A DNA stretch of 64,000 nt from JAYZBC01 sp036339375 (GCA_036339375.1 JAYZBC010000034.1:62001-126000); one strand, 5' to 3'; numbered from the stretch's first letter, positions 16,552 through 27,278 are shown. Numbers and translations are program-made. Notes: generated by a model not told the origin, from the sequence alone.

Positions 16552-17076
16552 TTACGTTTGATTCTGTGTTAGAGCATCCACCTCTTGCAATGTCAAATTC
16601 CCAGGCACGACGGTAATTGGTATTGGAAATTTTCCGGAGAGTTTACCAGCCAGAGAAGTAACTAAAGGTCCTGGCCCCTTTTGTCCGATTCCAGCACCCA
16701 AAACCAAAATGCAAATTTTTTGTTCTTCTTTGATTAAATCAACTATCTCATCCGCTGCTTTTCCCTCTCGAAAAAATAAAACAGGAATTTCGCCGGTAAT
16801 TTCTTTAACCTGACTCGCCAAATCTTGTAGGGTTCTCTCCGCTTCTTCACGTCGCTCCTCCCTCATTTTCTCCCCAACGGCCATCCAATGCTGAAAGTCT
16901 GCAGGTTCCATAACATATAAAAGCGCTACACGGCCTCCTGTATTTTTTGCTCTCTGGCAGGCGAATCTTAAAGCTACATTCATTTCTTCAGAAGTATCTA
17001 CCACAACTAAAAATAATCTTTGATGCACATCCATAGTATCTCTAATGAACTCAACATCGGAAGAAGGGCTGCACAT
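16552..17076 (-). CDS. Universal stress protein (UspA family)
   Basis: A 174 aa cytosolic UspA-domain protein. RLFLVVVDTSEEMNVALRFA at the start and VLGAGIGQKGPGPLV near the end fit the Usp fold, though the ATP-binding GxxG-S/T motif is only partly clear. It follows the TIGR02186 gene by 6 bp and belongs to the TauE-TIGR02186-Usp group. Its function in the cell is unknown. Bases 16404-16551 upstream of the Bax-like gene hold nothing recognisable. Confidence 0.85.
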   Translation of the reverse strand: MCSPSSDVEFIRDTMDVHQRLFLVVVDTSEEMNVALRFACQRAKNTGGRVALLYVMEPADFQHWMAVGEKMREERREEAERTLQDLASQVKEITGEIPVLFFREGKAADEIVDLIKEEQKICILVLGAGIGQKGPGPLVTSLAGKLSGKFPIPITVVPGNLTLQEVDALTQNQT

Positions 17077-17082
17077 TATTTT

Positions 17083-17829
17083 TTATACCTTTCTAAAAAT
17101 AAAAGCGGCGAACCAACCCGAGAATAGTGCAATGACAACAGCTACAATACCATAAATTGCGGCGTACTGATGAGCAAAATTATAAATTGCCGCCTCAATA
17201 CCCACTTTTTGAACCACTAATTTTGTCTTTTTAGTAGCAATTTTTTGACCATTTCTAAATAGATGAGTTTCGGCGACATAATCACCCGTTAACACGTTAG
17301 ATGGAAATTTGATATTTGCACGAAATAAGTTGGTTTTATTTTTTTTTATTTTTGATGGCGTTTTAGTAAAAAGGCCTTGTTTTTGCCGGAGTGTAATTAA
17401 TCCCCGCCTAAAAGATTGAAGAACGTCATTACCCATGTTTTTAGCAGGGGAAAACGTAATTCGTTCAGCACCAATTTCTAAACGACGAAGCGTGGTTTCA
17501 GAAGTAATTAGGTTAAGTGCTTTAGAACTTGCAACAAAATGATAGGTAGGCACGGAATTAAACATTACTGAGTTACCATTGACCCAGATACCAGCGATGC
17601 GGTGTTTTTGATGAAGTATTTCCGGTCGTTTGTATCCCCGCACAACCGTTACAATCTCTCCCTCACCATCAATGGAACCAAACATTTGTATGTTTGTGCC
17701 GGTAAAACTTGTTGAAATTTTAACTTCTTTTTTAGAAAAACCCACTAACAATGGATAAGCAGAAACAAGTGTCGAACCGAAAACCATAAAAAAGTTAACA
17801 ATTAAAAGGAATTGTAAAATCAACCTCAT
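17083..17829 (-). CDS. TIGR02186 family membrane-anchored protein
   Basis: A 248 aa protein of a conserved alphaproteobacterial family of unknown function. It has a signal peptide (LILQFLLIVNFFMVFGS), a periplasmic body (about residues 26-215) and one C-terminal membrane helix (AIYGIVAVVIALFSGWFAAF, about 225-244). Its start overlaps the tauE stop by 4 bp. The steady pairing with TauE/SafE exporters suggests a partner role in sulfonate or sulfite export, but nothing in the sequence shows a catalytic site. Confidence 0.85.
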   Translation of the reverse strand: MRLILQFLLIVNFFMVFGSTLVSAYPLLVGFSKKEVKISTSFTGTNIQMFGSIDGEGEIVTVVRGYKRPEILHQKHRIAGIWVNGNSVMFNSVPTYHFVASSKALNLITSETTLRRLEIGAERITFSPAKNMGNDVLQSFRRGLITLRQKQGLFTKTPSKIKKNKTNLFRANIKFPSNVLTGDYVAETHLFRNGQKIATKKTKLVVQKVGIEAAIYNFAHQYAAIYGIVAVVIALFSGWFAAFIFRKV

Positions 17830-18749
17830 TTATTCACCCCTAAAACAGAGAATGAAAAAAGGTTTTCGGGTGTAGAAACCAAATCAAAGCCTACCTTGCA
17901 ACCTACCAATAATACAACAATTCCCAGAAGACCTCGTAACTGTTCAGATCTAAGTCTAGACCCAAGCGCTGTCCCAATTTGGGCGCCAATAACGCTACTA
18001 ATCACAAGAACTAAAGCTAACAAAATATCGACCGTATGATTATTCACTGACTGAAGAAATGTCACATTAGCCGTGACAAAAATAATTTGAAAAAGAGAGG
18101 TCCCAACAACAACCGAAGTCGGCATTCCCAGTAGATATATCATTGCAGGAACCATAATGAAGCCGCCGCCAACTCCCATAATAGCCGATAAAATTCCCAC
18201 AAAAATACCAATAGAAAGGGGCATTAAAGCACTAATATAAAGTTTGGATTTTCGAAATCGCAATTTGAAGGGCAATCCATGCATCCATGTATGCTGGTGT
18301 AATTTTCTTCTGGGCGCTTGGGGATTTTGGTTACGCATCCACGCACGAAAGCTTTCAGCTACCATCAACCCTCCCACGATCCCTAAAAATGTGAAAAAAC
18401 ATAAAGAAATTACCAAATCAATTTGTCCAAGTTTTCTCAACCAAGTAAAAATCCAAACACCAAAAGAAGAGCCAATAAATCCACCTATAAGGAGAACGGA
18501 GCCCATTTTAAAATCGACATTCCCACGTCGCCAATGCGCTAACGCACCAGAAACGGATGCTGCAACTACTTGATTAGCCTCAGTGCCCACCGCAACCGCC
18601 GGAGGAACACCCATGAAAATAAGAAGGGGTGTCATTAAAAAACCTCCTCCAACGCCAAAAATACCGGAAAGCATCCCTACAACGCCCCCTAAAACCAAAA
18701 GCAGCAAAATGTTGATCGACATTTCAGCGATGGGAAAATACAATTCCAT
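17826..18749 (-). CDS. Sulfite exporter TauE/SafE family permease
   Basis: A 307 aa inner-membrane permease with about eight predicted helices and two internal repeats, each with the GVGGGF signature (SGIFGVGGGFLMTPLL near residue 30 and AIMGVGGGFIMVPAMI near 190). The family exports sulfite or organosulfonates. The ATG at 18749 lies 6 nt behind GGGG. It overlaps TIGR02186 by 4 bp. The exact substrate cannot be read from the sequence. Confidence 0.9.
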   Translation of the reverse strand: MELYFPIAEMSINILLLLVLGGVVGMLSGIFGVGGGFLMTPLLIFMGVPPAVAVGTEANQVVAASVSGALAHWRRGNVDFKMGSVLLIGGFIGSSFGVWIFTWLRKLGQIDLVISLCFFTFLGIVGGLMVAESFRAWMRNQNPQAPRRKLHQHTWMHGLPFKLRFRKSKLYISALMPLSIGIFVGILSAIMGVGGGFIMVPAMIYLLGMPTSVVVGTSLFQIIFVTANVTFLQSVNNHTVDILLALVLVISSVIGAQIGTALGSRLRSEQLRGLLGIVVLLVGCKVGFDLVSTPENLFSFSVLGVNK

Positions 18750-18862
18750 CGACAACCCCACCAATACAAAAAAATGTAAAATTTAAAAAGACTAACGAAT
18801 AGTGATAAATAATTTTTTCACTAAAAATTAAAAACTATCGCTAATTTTTATCATAATACTCT

Positions 18863-19870
18863 CTAATCCTGAATAAACCCTAAAATTTTAAAAAGATCGT
18901 CCCGGACCGGTATCGCTATTTTTCGTGCCCTCTCCGCCCCTGCGGACAACACCTCATCAATATAAGCCTTTTCATCCAACAACCTTTGCATTTCTTTTCT
19001 GATTGGCCCTAATGTTTCTACCGCTATATCTGTAAGTGCTTCTTTAAATACAGAGAAGGGTTTTCCTCCAAATTCTGCTTGGATTTCTGGGATAGCTCGG
19101 TCACTTAGTGCGCTAAAAATTTCCAATAGATTGAACGCTTCTGGCCGACTATCTTTATCTCCACCTTTTAAAGAACCATCTGGCACGGGATTTGAATCAG
19201 TGCGGGCTCTTTTAATCTTCGTCGCAATTGCATTTGCGTCATCATTAAGATTAAGTCGAGAAAAATCAGATAAATCTGATTTACTCATTTTTTTTAGTCC
19301 ATCACGTAAACTCATAATTCGCGACGCGGAATTCAATATTAGTGATTCTACAATTGGAAAAAATTCTACTCCAAAATCATTATTAAATTTTTGCGCTATA
19401 TCCCTTGTTAATTCTAGATGTTGTTTTTGATCCTCGCCCACGGGAACATGTGTAGCCTTGTACGCAAGAATATCTGCAGCCATTAAATTAGGATAAACAT
19501 ACAAACCAACACTAGCGTTCTCTCGAATTTTACCCGCTTTTTCTTTGAATTGTGTCATCCGATTCAGCCAGCCAATGCGTGCTACACAATTGAAAATCCA
19601 ACCAATTTCTGCATGTTGGGATACACGGCTCTGATTAAAAATTATACTCCTTTTAGGATCTAAACCAGACGCTAAAAATGCAGCTGTAACTTCCCGTGTG
19701 TTGTCAGCTATTTGGGACGGATCTTGCCAGACTGTGATGGCATGCATATCAACAACACAATATATGCACTCGTTTTGACTTTGAAGAGAAACAAAATTTT
19801 TAATTGCGCCTAAGTAATTTCCCAAATGAAGATTTCCCGTAGGTTGAACACCAGAAAAAATCCGCGCCAT
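18863..19870 (-). CDS. trpS: Tryptophanyl-tRNA synthetase
   Basis: TrpRS charges tRNA-Trp. This 335 aa class I synthetase shows the HIGH-like motif GNLHLGNYLGA (about residues 12-22) and the KMSKS loop (LKKMSKSD, about 193-200). An AAGGA ribosome-binding site lies 5 nt before the ATG. It sits between murJ and the TauE group, a conserved alphaproteobacterial arrangement. Confidence 0.97.
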   Translation of the reverse strand: MARIFSGVQPTGNLHLGNYLGAIKNFVSLQSQNECIYCVVDMHAITVWQDPSQIADNTREVTAAFLASGLDPKRSIIFNQSRVSQHAEIGWIFNCVARIGWLNRMTQFKEKAGKIRENASVGLYVYPNLMAADILAYKATHVPVGEDQKQHLELTRDIAQKFNNDFGVEFFPIVESLILNSASRIMSLRDGLKKMSKSDLSDFSRLNLNDDANAIATKIKRARTDSNPVPDGSLKGGDKDSRPEAFNLLEIFSALSDRAIPEIQAEFGGKPFSVFKEALTDIAVETLGPIRKEMQRLLDEKAYIDEVLSAGAERARKIAIPVRDDLFKILGFIQD

Positions 19871-19965
19871 TTAAGTTCCTTTCCGATTAATTCATCAGTG
19901 TACAGACTGGTTTTATTGCCCTAAAAAAAAATTGGATCAAGAGAAAATTTATTTTGTTTCTTAGT

Positions 19966-21507
19966 TTAATTAGTTTTCAACATTTTCATAAAATTTTTAG
20001 ACGCCGCACCCAGAAATACGGCAAGTGCAAAATAAATACCTAATCCACCAACAACCAAAACACTTAAAAACAAAATACGAGAAGTTTGTCCTCCTTCGAA
20101 ATAAGGGGTAAGCCACAACAACCCACACCAAAGTAAAGCTGACATACCCAACGTTGCAAATAAAATTCGTTTAAAACGAAACCTTAATCTTTGGTCTAAC
20201 TCATAATGGCCGCGGCGGCACAAAATGATGAAAAGAAAAAAGACGTTTATCCAAGCCGAAATGGCGGTAGCCAAAGCTATACCAACATGCCCTAAAATGT
20301 GCACAAGTGTTAAATTGAAAAAAACATTTATAATTACACATGCAACGGCGATTTTAACCGGGGTTATCGTGTCTCCTCGGGCAAAAAATGCGGGCGCTAT
20401 TATTTTAACCAAAATATAGGCTGGCAACCCTAAAGCGTAAGCCATTAGAGCCTGTGCTGTCGCTACACTAGTTTTAACCCCAAAAGCGCCACGTTGAAAA
20501 AATACTTCTACTGTAAGATTAGAAATTAACAAAAAAGCCGCCGTCGCCGGCAATGCAAAAAGCAATGCAAATTCAATTCCTCGGTTTAGACTTTCAAGTG
20601 CACCCTTTTCATCGCCAATTCTAATTTGCCTAGATAAAAGAGGCAGAATAGCCGTCCCAATTGCAACTCCAACAATACCTAGGGGCAATTGATTCACACG
20701 ATCAGCATAATATAGAAAAGATATCGCCCCAGTTGGCAAAAACGAGGCAATCACTAAATCAACCAGTAGGTTAATTTGTACAACTCCCGCCCCAAATATA
20801 CCAGGCAAAACTAGTTTCAAAAACCGCCGAACTTGGGGTGTAAAGCGGGGCAAATGTAATCGAAAATAAACGCCTTCATTTCGGCATACGTTTAATAACC
20901 AAAGAAACTGGATTATTCCCGCAAACGCCACCCCCCAAGACAACGCATGTCCTTCGCTCGGCAGATAGGAGCTGAAAATCAACAAAGCTAAAATTAATAC
21001 TAAGTTCAAAATTATCGGCGTCGCAGCCACTGCAGCAAATCGCCCAAGTGAATTTAACACACCCCCAAGGAGTGAAACCAAACTAATAAAAAGTAGATAA
21101 GGAAAAGTTAGCCTTGTTAAATTAACCGCCAAACCGAATTTTTCTACATCATCTGAAAACCCCGGAGCAAACAAATACATAAGCCAAGGCATAAAAATTT
21201 GGATGACCGTAATAAATAAGAAAAGAAAAATTACCATAATTGAGAGAATTTTTGTTGCAAAACTTATGGCACCTTTTTTTCCTTGAGCAACTAAACTTTC
21301 GTTAAACAAAGGGATAAACGAAGCATTAAACGCCCCTTCTGCAAAAAGACGGCGAAATAAATTCGGAATTTTAAATGCAATAAAAAATGCATCTGCAACT
21401 GGTCCCGAACCTAAAAAATTAGCAATACAAATATCTCTTACAAAACCAAGGATTCGGCTAAGACCTGTAAACGCACTGACAGTTAGGATTGAACGCAAAA
21501 AAACCAT
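19966..21507 (-). CDS. murJ: Lipid II flippase MurJ
   Basis: MurJ flips lipid II across the inner membrane for peptidoglycan synthesis. The 513 aa MOP-superfamily protein has about 14 hydrophobic helices and the family N-terminus FTGLSRILGFVRDICIANFLG, cut here to GLSRILGFVRD as the key motif. GDTITPVKIA in the second half is also typical. The ATG at 21507 has an AGG 7 nt upstream and fits better than the track-style start at 21528. It follows glnD, the conserved glnD-murJ-trpS order. Confidence 0.95.
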   Translation of the reverse strand: MVFLRSILTVSAFTGLSRILGFVRDICIANFLGSGPVADAFFIAFKIPNLFRRLFAEGAFNASFIPLFNESLVAQGKKGAISFATKILSIMVIFLFLFITVIQIFMPWLMYLFAPGFSDDVEKFGLAVNLTRLTFPYLLFISLVSLLGGVLNSLGRFAAVAATPIILNLVLILALLIFSSYLPSEGHALSWGVAFAGIIQFLWLLNVCRNEGVYFRLHLPRFTPQVRRFLKLVLPGIFGAGVVQINLLVDLVIASFLPTGAISFLYYADRVNQLPLGIVGVAIGTAILPLLSRQIRIGDEKGALESLNRGIEFALLFALPATAAFLLISNLTVEVFFQRGAFGVKTSVATAQALMAYALGLPAYILVKIIAPAFFARGDTITPVKIAVACVIINVFFNLTLVHILGHVGIALATAISAWINVFFLFIILCRRGHYELDQRLRFRFKRILFATLGMSALLWCGLLWLTPYFEGGQTSRILFLSVLVVGGLGIYFALAVFLGAASKNFMKMLKTN

Positions 21508-21574
21508 ACTGGGACCTATGAAAACCACCTTGGCAAAATATAAACAGAAACAGAAATATGCCTTTACTACACCC

Positions 21575-24382
21575 CTACTTTCTTATTGGTGTATCTCCTT
21601 TTGGTTTAGTGGAATGTTCGACTTGGAGTTTAGTTAAATGCTTATCAGAAATAACTTTTAATAATTCTCTTCTGATTTGTCCGAGTTTTCCTTTATGAGT
21701 TATCTGCATACCAAATGCATCCTTTAAATAAAATACATCAACAGCCCGTTCGCCATAAGTCATGATAAGAGCACTTGAAATTTGGAGTCCAAGGTGCGTT
21801 AATTTTTCTGTGATCTCATAGAGCAACCCAGCTCGATCACAAGAATTTATTTCAACCACAGAATGAGTTTGGCTTGCAAAGTTGTTTATCAAAACCCTTG
21901 GCACGACAGTAAATACCTTTCCAAGTTCAGAGGTCTTTGAAAGTTTTTTGATTTTTCGAGCAAGCGTCAGCGGATCCTTCAACGTTAGTCTAATGTTTTC
22001 TTTTAGCCTTTCTATTGAAGTAGGCTCTTTAAAGGCACGCCTTGCAGAATTTTGAATTGAAAAAACATCCAAAGCCATGCCGTTTGTCATTGTAAAGGCT
22101 TTTGCATCCACAATATTGGCACCAGATAACGCCATCGCACCTGCTATCTTTGAAAATAGACCCGGATTGTCTGGTGTATAAATAGTTAACTCGGTAATAC
22201 CATTAAACTCATCAACGGTTGCATCTAGGGCTATGTCTTTTTGGCTTTCATTTGCTTTTCGCACTAATTGTGCGTGTCTCACATAGACTTGATTTTCCAA
22301 TGACAGCCAGTAGGAAGGCGAGCCAAGAGCAAAAAAACTGTTTACATCCTCCTCTGACCAGTCATCAAGAAGAATTCGAAGTCCTTCCTTGGATTTATTT
22401 ATCCGCTTCTCTATCCCCGTAGCGTCATGTCCACCAAAAAGTAGCGCTTCCGAGGCAAAATATAATTCCCGTAATAGTGATCCTTTCCAATTATTCCAAA
22501 CGTTGGGTCCAACGGCGCAAATATCTGCAATTGTTAATAGAAAAAGCAATCGAAGACGTTCTAAAGATTGCACTTCCTCCAAAAAGTCATTGATACTTTT
22601 CGGATCACCTAAATCGCGGTGAAACGCTATTCGACTCATCAACAAGTGATTTTTGACGAGCCAAGATACCGTCTCTGTTTCCTCTTGGTTTAACCCTAAG
22701 CGCGGGCATAATTGCTCCGCCACACGTGCCCCCAATAGAGAATGATCTCCACCCCGGCCTTTAGCAATATCATGCAAAAACAAAGCCACAAATAACGCTT
22801 GTCGCGAACTAATCTTAGCTACAACATCACTAGCCAAAGGCATGTCTTTTTGAAAATTTCCACGTTCAATTCCATGCAATATTCCTATCGCGAAAATTGT
22901 GTGCTCATCTACAGTAAAAACATGATACATATCGTGCTGCATCTGCGCGACAACCCGACCAAAATCTGGTACAAACCGTCCAAAAAGACCTGCCTCGTTC
23001 ATTCGACGAAGCGTTGTTTCTGCCCCCTTGGGTGATGTTAATATCTCAAGAAAAAGTCTGTTTGCTTCTGGATCATTTCTTATGGTATCGACCCGACGCA
23101 AGTGACGCGTTACAGAACGAAGAGCTTTGGGATGAATATCTAATTCCCGTTTTTGGGCGATAGCAAAAAGTAAAAGCATGCGGGTAGGATTCTCAGCAAA
23201 CTCTTTCGCTGAAGATACTGAAAGCCGTCCTGTTTCTATGGGAAACCCAGATATTTCACGATGTAACCAGGTTAGACCAAAAAAAGAGAAGGGTGATCTT
23301 TGTCTTTGTTCGGCTTCTAGTGCAGCACAAAAAATTCTAGTTAAATCACCTACTTCTTTTGCCGTAAGGTAATAGTGCTTCATAAACCGCTCAATACCAC
23401 GAGTTCCTGCATGATCTTTATATCCTAATTTTTTACTAATTTCGGATTGAAGATCAAAGGTCAGTCTATCTTCGGCTCTTCCAGTCAAATAATGCAAATG
23501 GCACCTAACCGTCCATAAGAAATTTTCTGCTTTAGCAAACCTTCCGACTTCTTTCCGGGTCAGAAAGTCCTGTTTGGTCAGATCTGAAACTGTCTCAACT
23601 CGGTATAAATATTTGGCTATCCAAAATAAAGTTTGGAGATCTCTAAGACCTCCCTTGCCATCTTTAACGTTTGGCTCGAGTACATAACGAGAATCACCCA
23701 TTCGTATGTGTCGTTTGTCTCGTTCCACTAACTTAGCTTTAACGAAATCTAACCTTGTATCATGCGAAACGTCTCTCCAAAAACTGCGTCTAAGTTGTGC
23801 AAATAACTTCGTGTTCCCAGACAAAAATCTAGCTTCTAATAAAGCTGTGCGGATAGTAATATCCTCTCGCGAAAGACGAATGCAGTCTTCCATAGACCTG
23901 GTAGCATGCCCTACTTTGAAGCCCAAATCCCAAAGTAGATATAAAAGGGATTCGACAATTTGTTCGGTCCGAGGTGTTAAGCGGTAGGGGAGCAGAAAAA
24001 GAAGGTCAACATCCGACGACGGAGCCAGTTCGCTCCTTCCGTAGCCACCTACAGCCACAAAACACAAACGCTCTGAAGAAGTTGGTTGGGCAGTAGGATA
24101 AATTCGGCCAACTATTGTTTCTATTGCAAATTTTAATATTTGATCCACAAGAAGTGCGTTTGATCGAATAGTATCAGAACCTAAACTTTGATCGTGTTCA
24201 AATTGACGACGGATTTCTGTGTTGCTTGTTCCAATTGTTTCGTCAATTAGTTTAAGCAGGATTTGGCGCCCTACATGCGGTGGCGCCTCTTCATTCAACC
24301 TAATATCCAACTCTTTTCGTAAATAATTAGGATCAATAAAAATTTGCTGTTTTAAGTTGTTATTCATGTGTCCAAATTTCAT
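21575..24382 (-). CDS. glnD: Bifunctional uridylyltransferase/uridylyl-removing enzyme GlnD
   Basis: GlnD senses glutamine and modifies PII proteins, controlling nitrogen assimilation. The 935 aa sequence has a nucleotidyltransferase domain (GGYGRSELAPSSDVDLLF, about residues 112-129), an HD hydrolase domain (ALFLHDIAKGRGGDHS, about 525-540) and two C-terminal ACT domains (about 735-815 and 845-920). All four units are intact. An internal ATG six codons later (24367) may be the true start. It lies between mutS and murJ as in relatives. Confidence 0.96.
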   Translation of the reverse strand: MKFGHMNNNLKQQIFIDPNYLRKELDIRLNEEAPPHVGRQILLKLIDETIGTSNTEIRRQFEHDQSLGSDTIRSNALLVDQILKFAIETIVGRIYPTAQPTSSERLCFVAVGGYGRSELAPSSDVDLLFLLPYRLTPRTEQIVESLLYLLWDLGFKVGHATRSMEDCIRLSREDITIRTALLEARFLSGNTKLFAQLRRSFWRDVSHDTRLDFVKAKLVERDKRHIRMGDSRYVLEPNVKDGKGGLRDLQTLFWIAKYLYRVETVSDLTKQDFLTRKEVGRFAKAENFLWTVRCHLHYLTGRAEDRLTFDLQSEISKKLGYKDHAGTRGIERFMKHYYLTAKEVGDLTRIFCAALEAEQRQRSPFSFFGLTWLHREISGFPIETGRLSVSSAKEFAENPTRMLLLFAIAQKRELDIHPKALRSVTRHLRRVDTIRNDPEANRLFLEILTSPKGAETTLRRMNEAGLFGRFVPDFGRVVAQMQHDMYHVFTVDEHTIFAIGILHGIERGNFQKDMPLASDVVAKISSRQALFVALFLHDIAKGRGGDHSLLGARVAEQLCPRLGLNQEETETVSWLVKNHLLMSRIAFHRDLGDPKSINDFLEEVQSLERLRLLFLLTIADICAVGPNVWNNWKGSLLRELYFASEALLFGGHDATGIEKRINKSKEGLRILLDDWSEEDVNSFFALGSPSYWLSLENQVYVRHAQLVRKANESQKDIALDATVDEFNGITELTIYTPDNPGLFSKIAGAMALSGANIVDAKAFTMTNGMALDVFSIQNSARRAFKEPTSIERLKENIRLTLKDPLTLARKIKKLSKTSELGKVFTVVPRVLINNFASQTHSVVEINSCDRAGLLYEITEKLTHLGLQISSALIMTYGERAVDVFYLKDAFGMQITHKGKLGQIRRELLKVISDKHLTKLQVEHSTKPKGDTPIRK

Positions 24383-24441
24383 AGGAAGGACATGCGTAGC
24401 ATAGACAGGGGTAAAATTAGAACAAAAAAATTAACTGTTGT

Positions 24442-27144
24442 TTAATGGGGTTTAGGCTCTTTTTGAAGAGACTTTAAAAGATATATAAATTCAAGGGCCT
24501 TAATAGGTGACAAAATGTCTGGTTCAACGTCTGCCAAAAGCATTTCTATTTCACTAAATTGTTCTTTTTTTGGCGGCATCGAAAGGGTTTCGCTAAATAA
24601 AGGGAGGTCGTCGGTAAGGCGGGCAATCGCCCCCCTTTCCTGACCTTTTTCTAAGGATACTAGAACTTCCTCCGCTCGATTTATCACATTCTCCGGCAAA
24701 CCAGCCAATTTTGCCACATGGATCCCATAAGACCTATCAGCTGACCCGGGGACTACTTCATGTAAAAATATTACATCACTCTTCCATTCTTTGACTTGCA
24801 TAGTATAGCAGCAAAAACTTGAAAGACGCGCCGCGAGAGAAGTCAGCTCATGATAATGAGTGGCAAATAGGGCTCGACACCTGTTTACATCATGAAGATG
24901 TTCTAAAGAACCCCAGGCTATCGACAGGCCATCGAAGGTAGAAGTTCCTCTTCCAATTTCGTCAAGGATAACCAGGGACCGTTCTTGAGCTTGATTAAGA
25001 ATCGAAGAAGTCTCTATCATTTCAACCATAAATGTTGATCTCCCTCGGGCAAGATCGTCCGCTGCGCCAACCCGGCTGAATATTTGATTAATCACTCCTA
25101 TGTGGGCTGATTCTGCTGGAACAAAAGATCCTATTTGCGCCAAAATCGCTATAATCGCGTTTTGCCGCAAAAAAGTACTTTTTCCAGCCATATTTGGCCC
25201 GGTTAACAACCAAATTCGGTTTTTTGGGTCTAAAGTACAGTCATTAGGAACAAACTTTTCATCATTTTTTTGGAGAAAAATTTCTACTGCAGGATGTCGT
25301 CCTCTTTTGATTTTGAAAGTTAAACTTTCGTCAACTAAAGGACGCATATAAAGTTTATCTTTAGCAAGGGTTCCAAGAGATGAAAAAACATCAAGTTCTG
25401 CCAACGACTGTGCAGCGGTTGCTATTTTATGTTTATGAACCTTAATTTGTTCAACTAATGAGCCAAAAATTTGTTCCTCAAGTGCAAAAGCTTTTTCTGC
25501 TGCTTGATTTATTTCGCCCTCGAGCTCCCCTAATTCTATTGTAGTAAAACGGACAGCACTAACCAAACTCTGCCTATGTATAAATTCAGTGTCATTTCCA
25601 CCAGGTATTTTGTGAGCGTTAGCAGGAGTAACTTCGACGTAATAACCAAGAATATTGTTATGTCGAATTTTTAATGTCGGAATCCCAGTTTTTTCAATAT
25701 AATTTAATTGCAAACCCGCAATTAATTTTCGGCTTTCGTCACGTAGTTCAACAAGATTATCCAATTCAGATGAATACCCCGCGGCGATGAAACTACCGTC
25801 TCGTGTCATAAGAGGTAAAGTTGACGCCAGCGCACTCCGTAACTGAGAGGCCAATGCTTTATGATTTTTTAAATTAGTGAGCGCTTCAACAATCAGGGTT
25901 GGTTTATCAGATAAATCTTGGATTTTAAAAAGTAGTAGGATTTCCAGTGTTAGATCCAACCCATCTCTTATAGCAGCAAGATCACGTGGGCCTCCTCTGC
26001 CAATAGTCAGCCGTGAAAGTGCTCTCTCAAGATCAGGGCAAACAGACAAAATTTTTCTTAACTCTAAGCAAAGTGTGTGTTCATCAAAAAAGAGTTGGAC
26101 TGCATCCAATCTCTCCAAAATCTTTGACACATCAGTTAAAGGATTAGAAAGCCAAGAATTGATTAGACGGCCACCCGCCCCTGACACAGTACAATCAATT
26201 GCAGACAAAAGTGAACCGGACTTTTTTCCATCCAATGTTTGGGTAAGTTCTAAATTACGACGTGTTGCCAAATCAATTTCTAAAACAGAACCTTTTGTGT
26301 AGCGAGAAGGGGGTTCCAGATGTGGCAAATGTCCCTTTTGTGTAAGTGCTATATATTCAACTAAAGTTCCACAAGCTACTATTTCAGACCGAGTAAAAGC
26401 ACCATATCCATCGAGCGAGGCTACACCGTAAAACTTTTGTAATCGAATTTTTGCAACCTCGCTATTAACCCTACTAGAATGTAATGGAACCAAAATATCC
26501 TGCCAGTCTTGAAGGGGTTGAAACAATTCTGTGTGGTTTAACAACCTTTCGGGCACAAGCAGTTCGCCAGGGTTAATACGTGATAATACATTAGCTACTT
26601 TTGATTCTTCGGTTGCTTCTACAAAAAATTTCCCTGTAGAAATATCTACCCATGCCAATCCAAATTTTTCTTGGACGTCAACCAAAGCCGCTAAAAAGTT
26701 GTTTTGTGCAGCATCGAGGAGCAAATCTTCAGTTATAGTCCCAGGTGTTACAACACGAACCACTTCGCGGGCCACAACTGCTTTGTATCCTCTTTTCTTT
26801 GCTTCTGCAGGATCTTCAATTTGTTCACATACCGCAACTCGGAACCCCTTACTAATCAGCCTAGACAAATAAATTTCAGCGGTATGAAAAGGAACACCAC
26901 ACATTGGTATATCTTTACCCATATGCTTACCGCGTTTAGTCAGGGTTATATCAAGAGTCTCTGCAGCTTTGACAGCATCCTCAAAAAATAGTTCGTAGAA
27001 ATCCCCCATTCTATAAAACAGTAAACACTCTTGATGTTCACTTTTGATAGATAGATATTGCGTCATCATTGGCGTGGTTTGAGTACTGCTAGACACTGGT
27101 CTCCCAGTCTGACTTTTAGTTCTTTGATGTCCTGAAGTGCCCAT
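24442..27144 (-). CDS. mutS: DNA mismatch repair protein MutS
   Basis: MutS recognises base mismatches and small loops. The 900 aa protein has the N-terminal mismatch-binding motif YRMGDFYELF (about residues 43-52, the Phe-x-Glu element), connector, lever and clamp domains, and a C-terminal ATPase with Walker A GPNMAGKSTFLRQ (about 650) and DEIGRGTSTFDG. The N-terminal extension of about 20 residues is low-complexity. It is transcribed divergently from the malic enzyme gene, with about 130 bp between. Confidence 0.97.
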   Translation of the reverse strand: MGTSGHQRTKSQTGRPVSSSTQTTPMMTQYLSIKSEHQECLLFYRMGDFYELFFEDAVKAAETLDITLTKRGKHMGKDIPMCGVPFHTAEIYLSRLISKGFRVAVCEQIEDPAEAKKRGYKAVVAREVVRVVTPGTITEDLLLDAAQNNFLAALVDVQEKFGLAWVDISTGKFFVEATEESKVANVLSRINPGELLVPERLLNHTELFQPLQDWQDILVPLHSSRVNSEVAKIRLQKFYGVASLDGYGAFTRSEIVACGTLVEYIALTQKGHLPHLEPPSRYTKGSVLEIDLATRRNLELTQTLDGKKSGSLLSAIDCTVSGAGGRLINSWLSNPLTDVSKILERLDAVQLFFDEHTLCLELRKILSVCPDLERALSRLTIGRGGPRDLAAIRDGLDLTLEILLLFKIQDLSDKPTLIVEALTNLKNHKALASQLRSALASTLPLMTRDGSFIAAGYSSELDNLVELRDESRKLIAGLQLNYIEKTGIPTLKIRHNNILGYYVEVTPANAHKIPGGNDTEFIHRQSLVSAVRFTTIELGELEGEINQAAEKAFALEEQIFGSLVEQIKVHKHKIATAAQSLAELDVFSSLGTLAKDKLYMRPLVDESLTFKIKRGRHPAVEIFLQKNDEKFVPNDCTLDPKNRIWLLTGPNMAGKSTFLRQNAIIAILAQIGSFVPAESAHIGVINQIFSRVGAADDLARGRSTFMVEMIETSSILNQAQERSLVILDEIGRGTSTFDGLSIAWGSLEHLHDVNRCRALFATHYHELTSLAARLSSFCCYTMQVKEWKSDVIFLHEVVPGSADRSYGIHVAKLAGLPENVINRAEEVLVSLEKGQERGAIARLTDDLPLFSETLSMPPKKEQFSEIEMLLADVEPDILSPIKALEFIYLLKSLQKEPKPH

Positions 27145-27278
27145 GATTTCAGTCTATCACCGGAAAAGAAACGGACCAACCTGCTCAAACAAGCGACCAA
27201 AAATAAAGACAATCATTCAACCCCTTGCCTAAAAGGTTGAAAAGCTTCAAGCTGTTTTTAAAATGGGTAGGAAGGATT

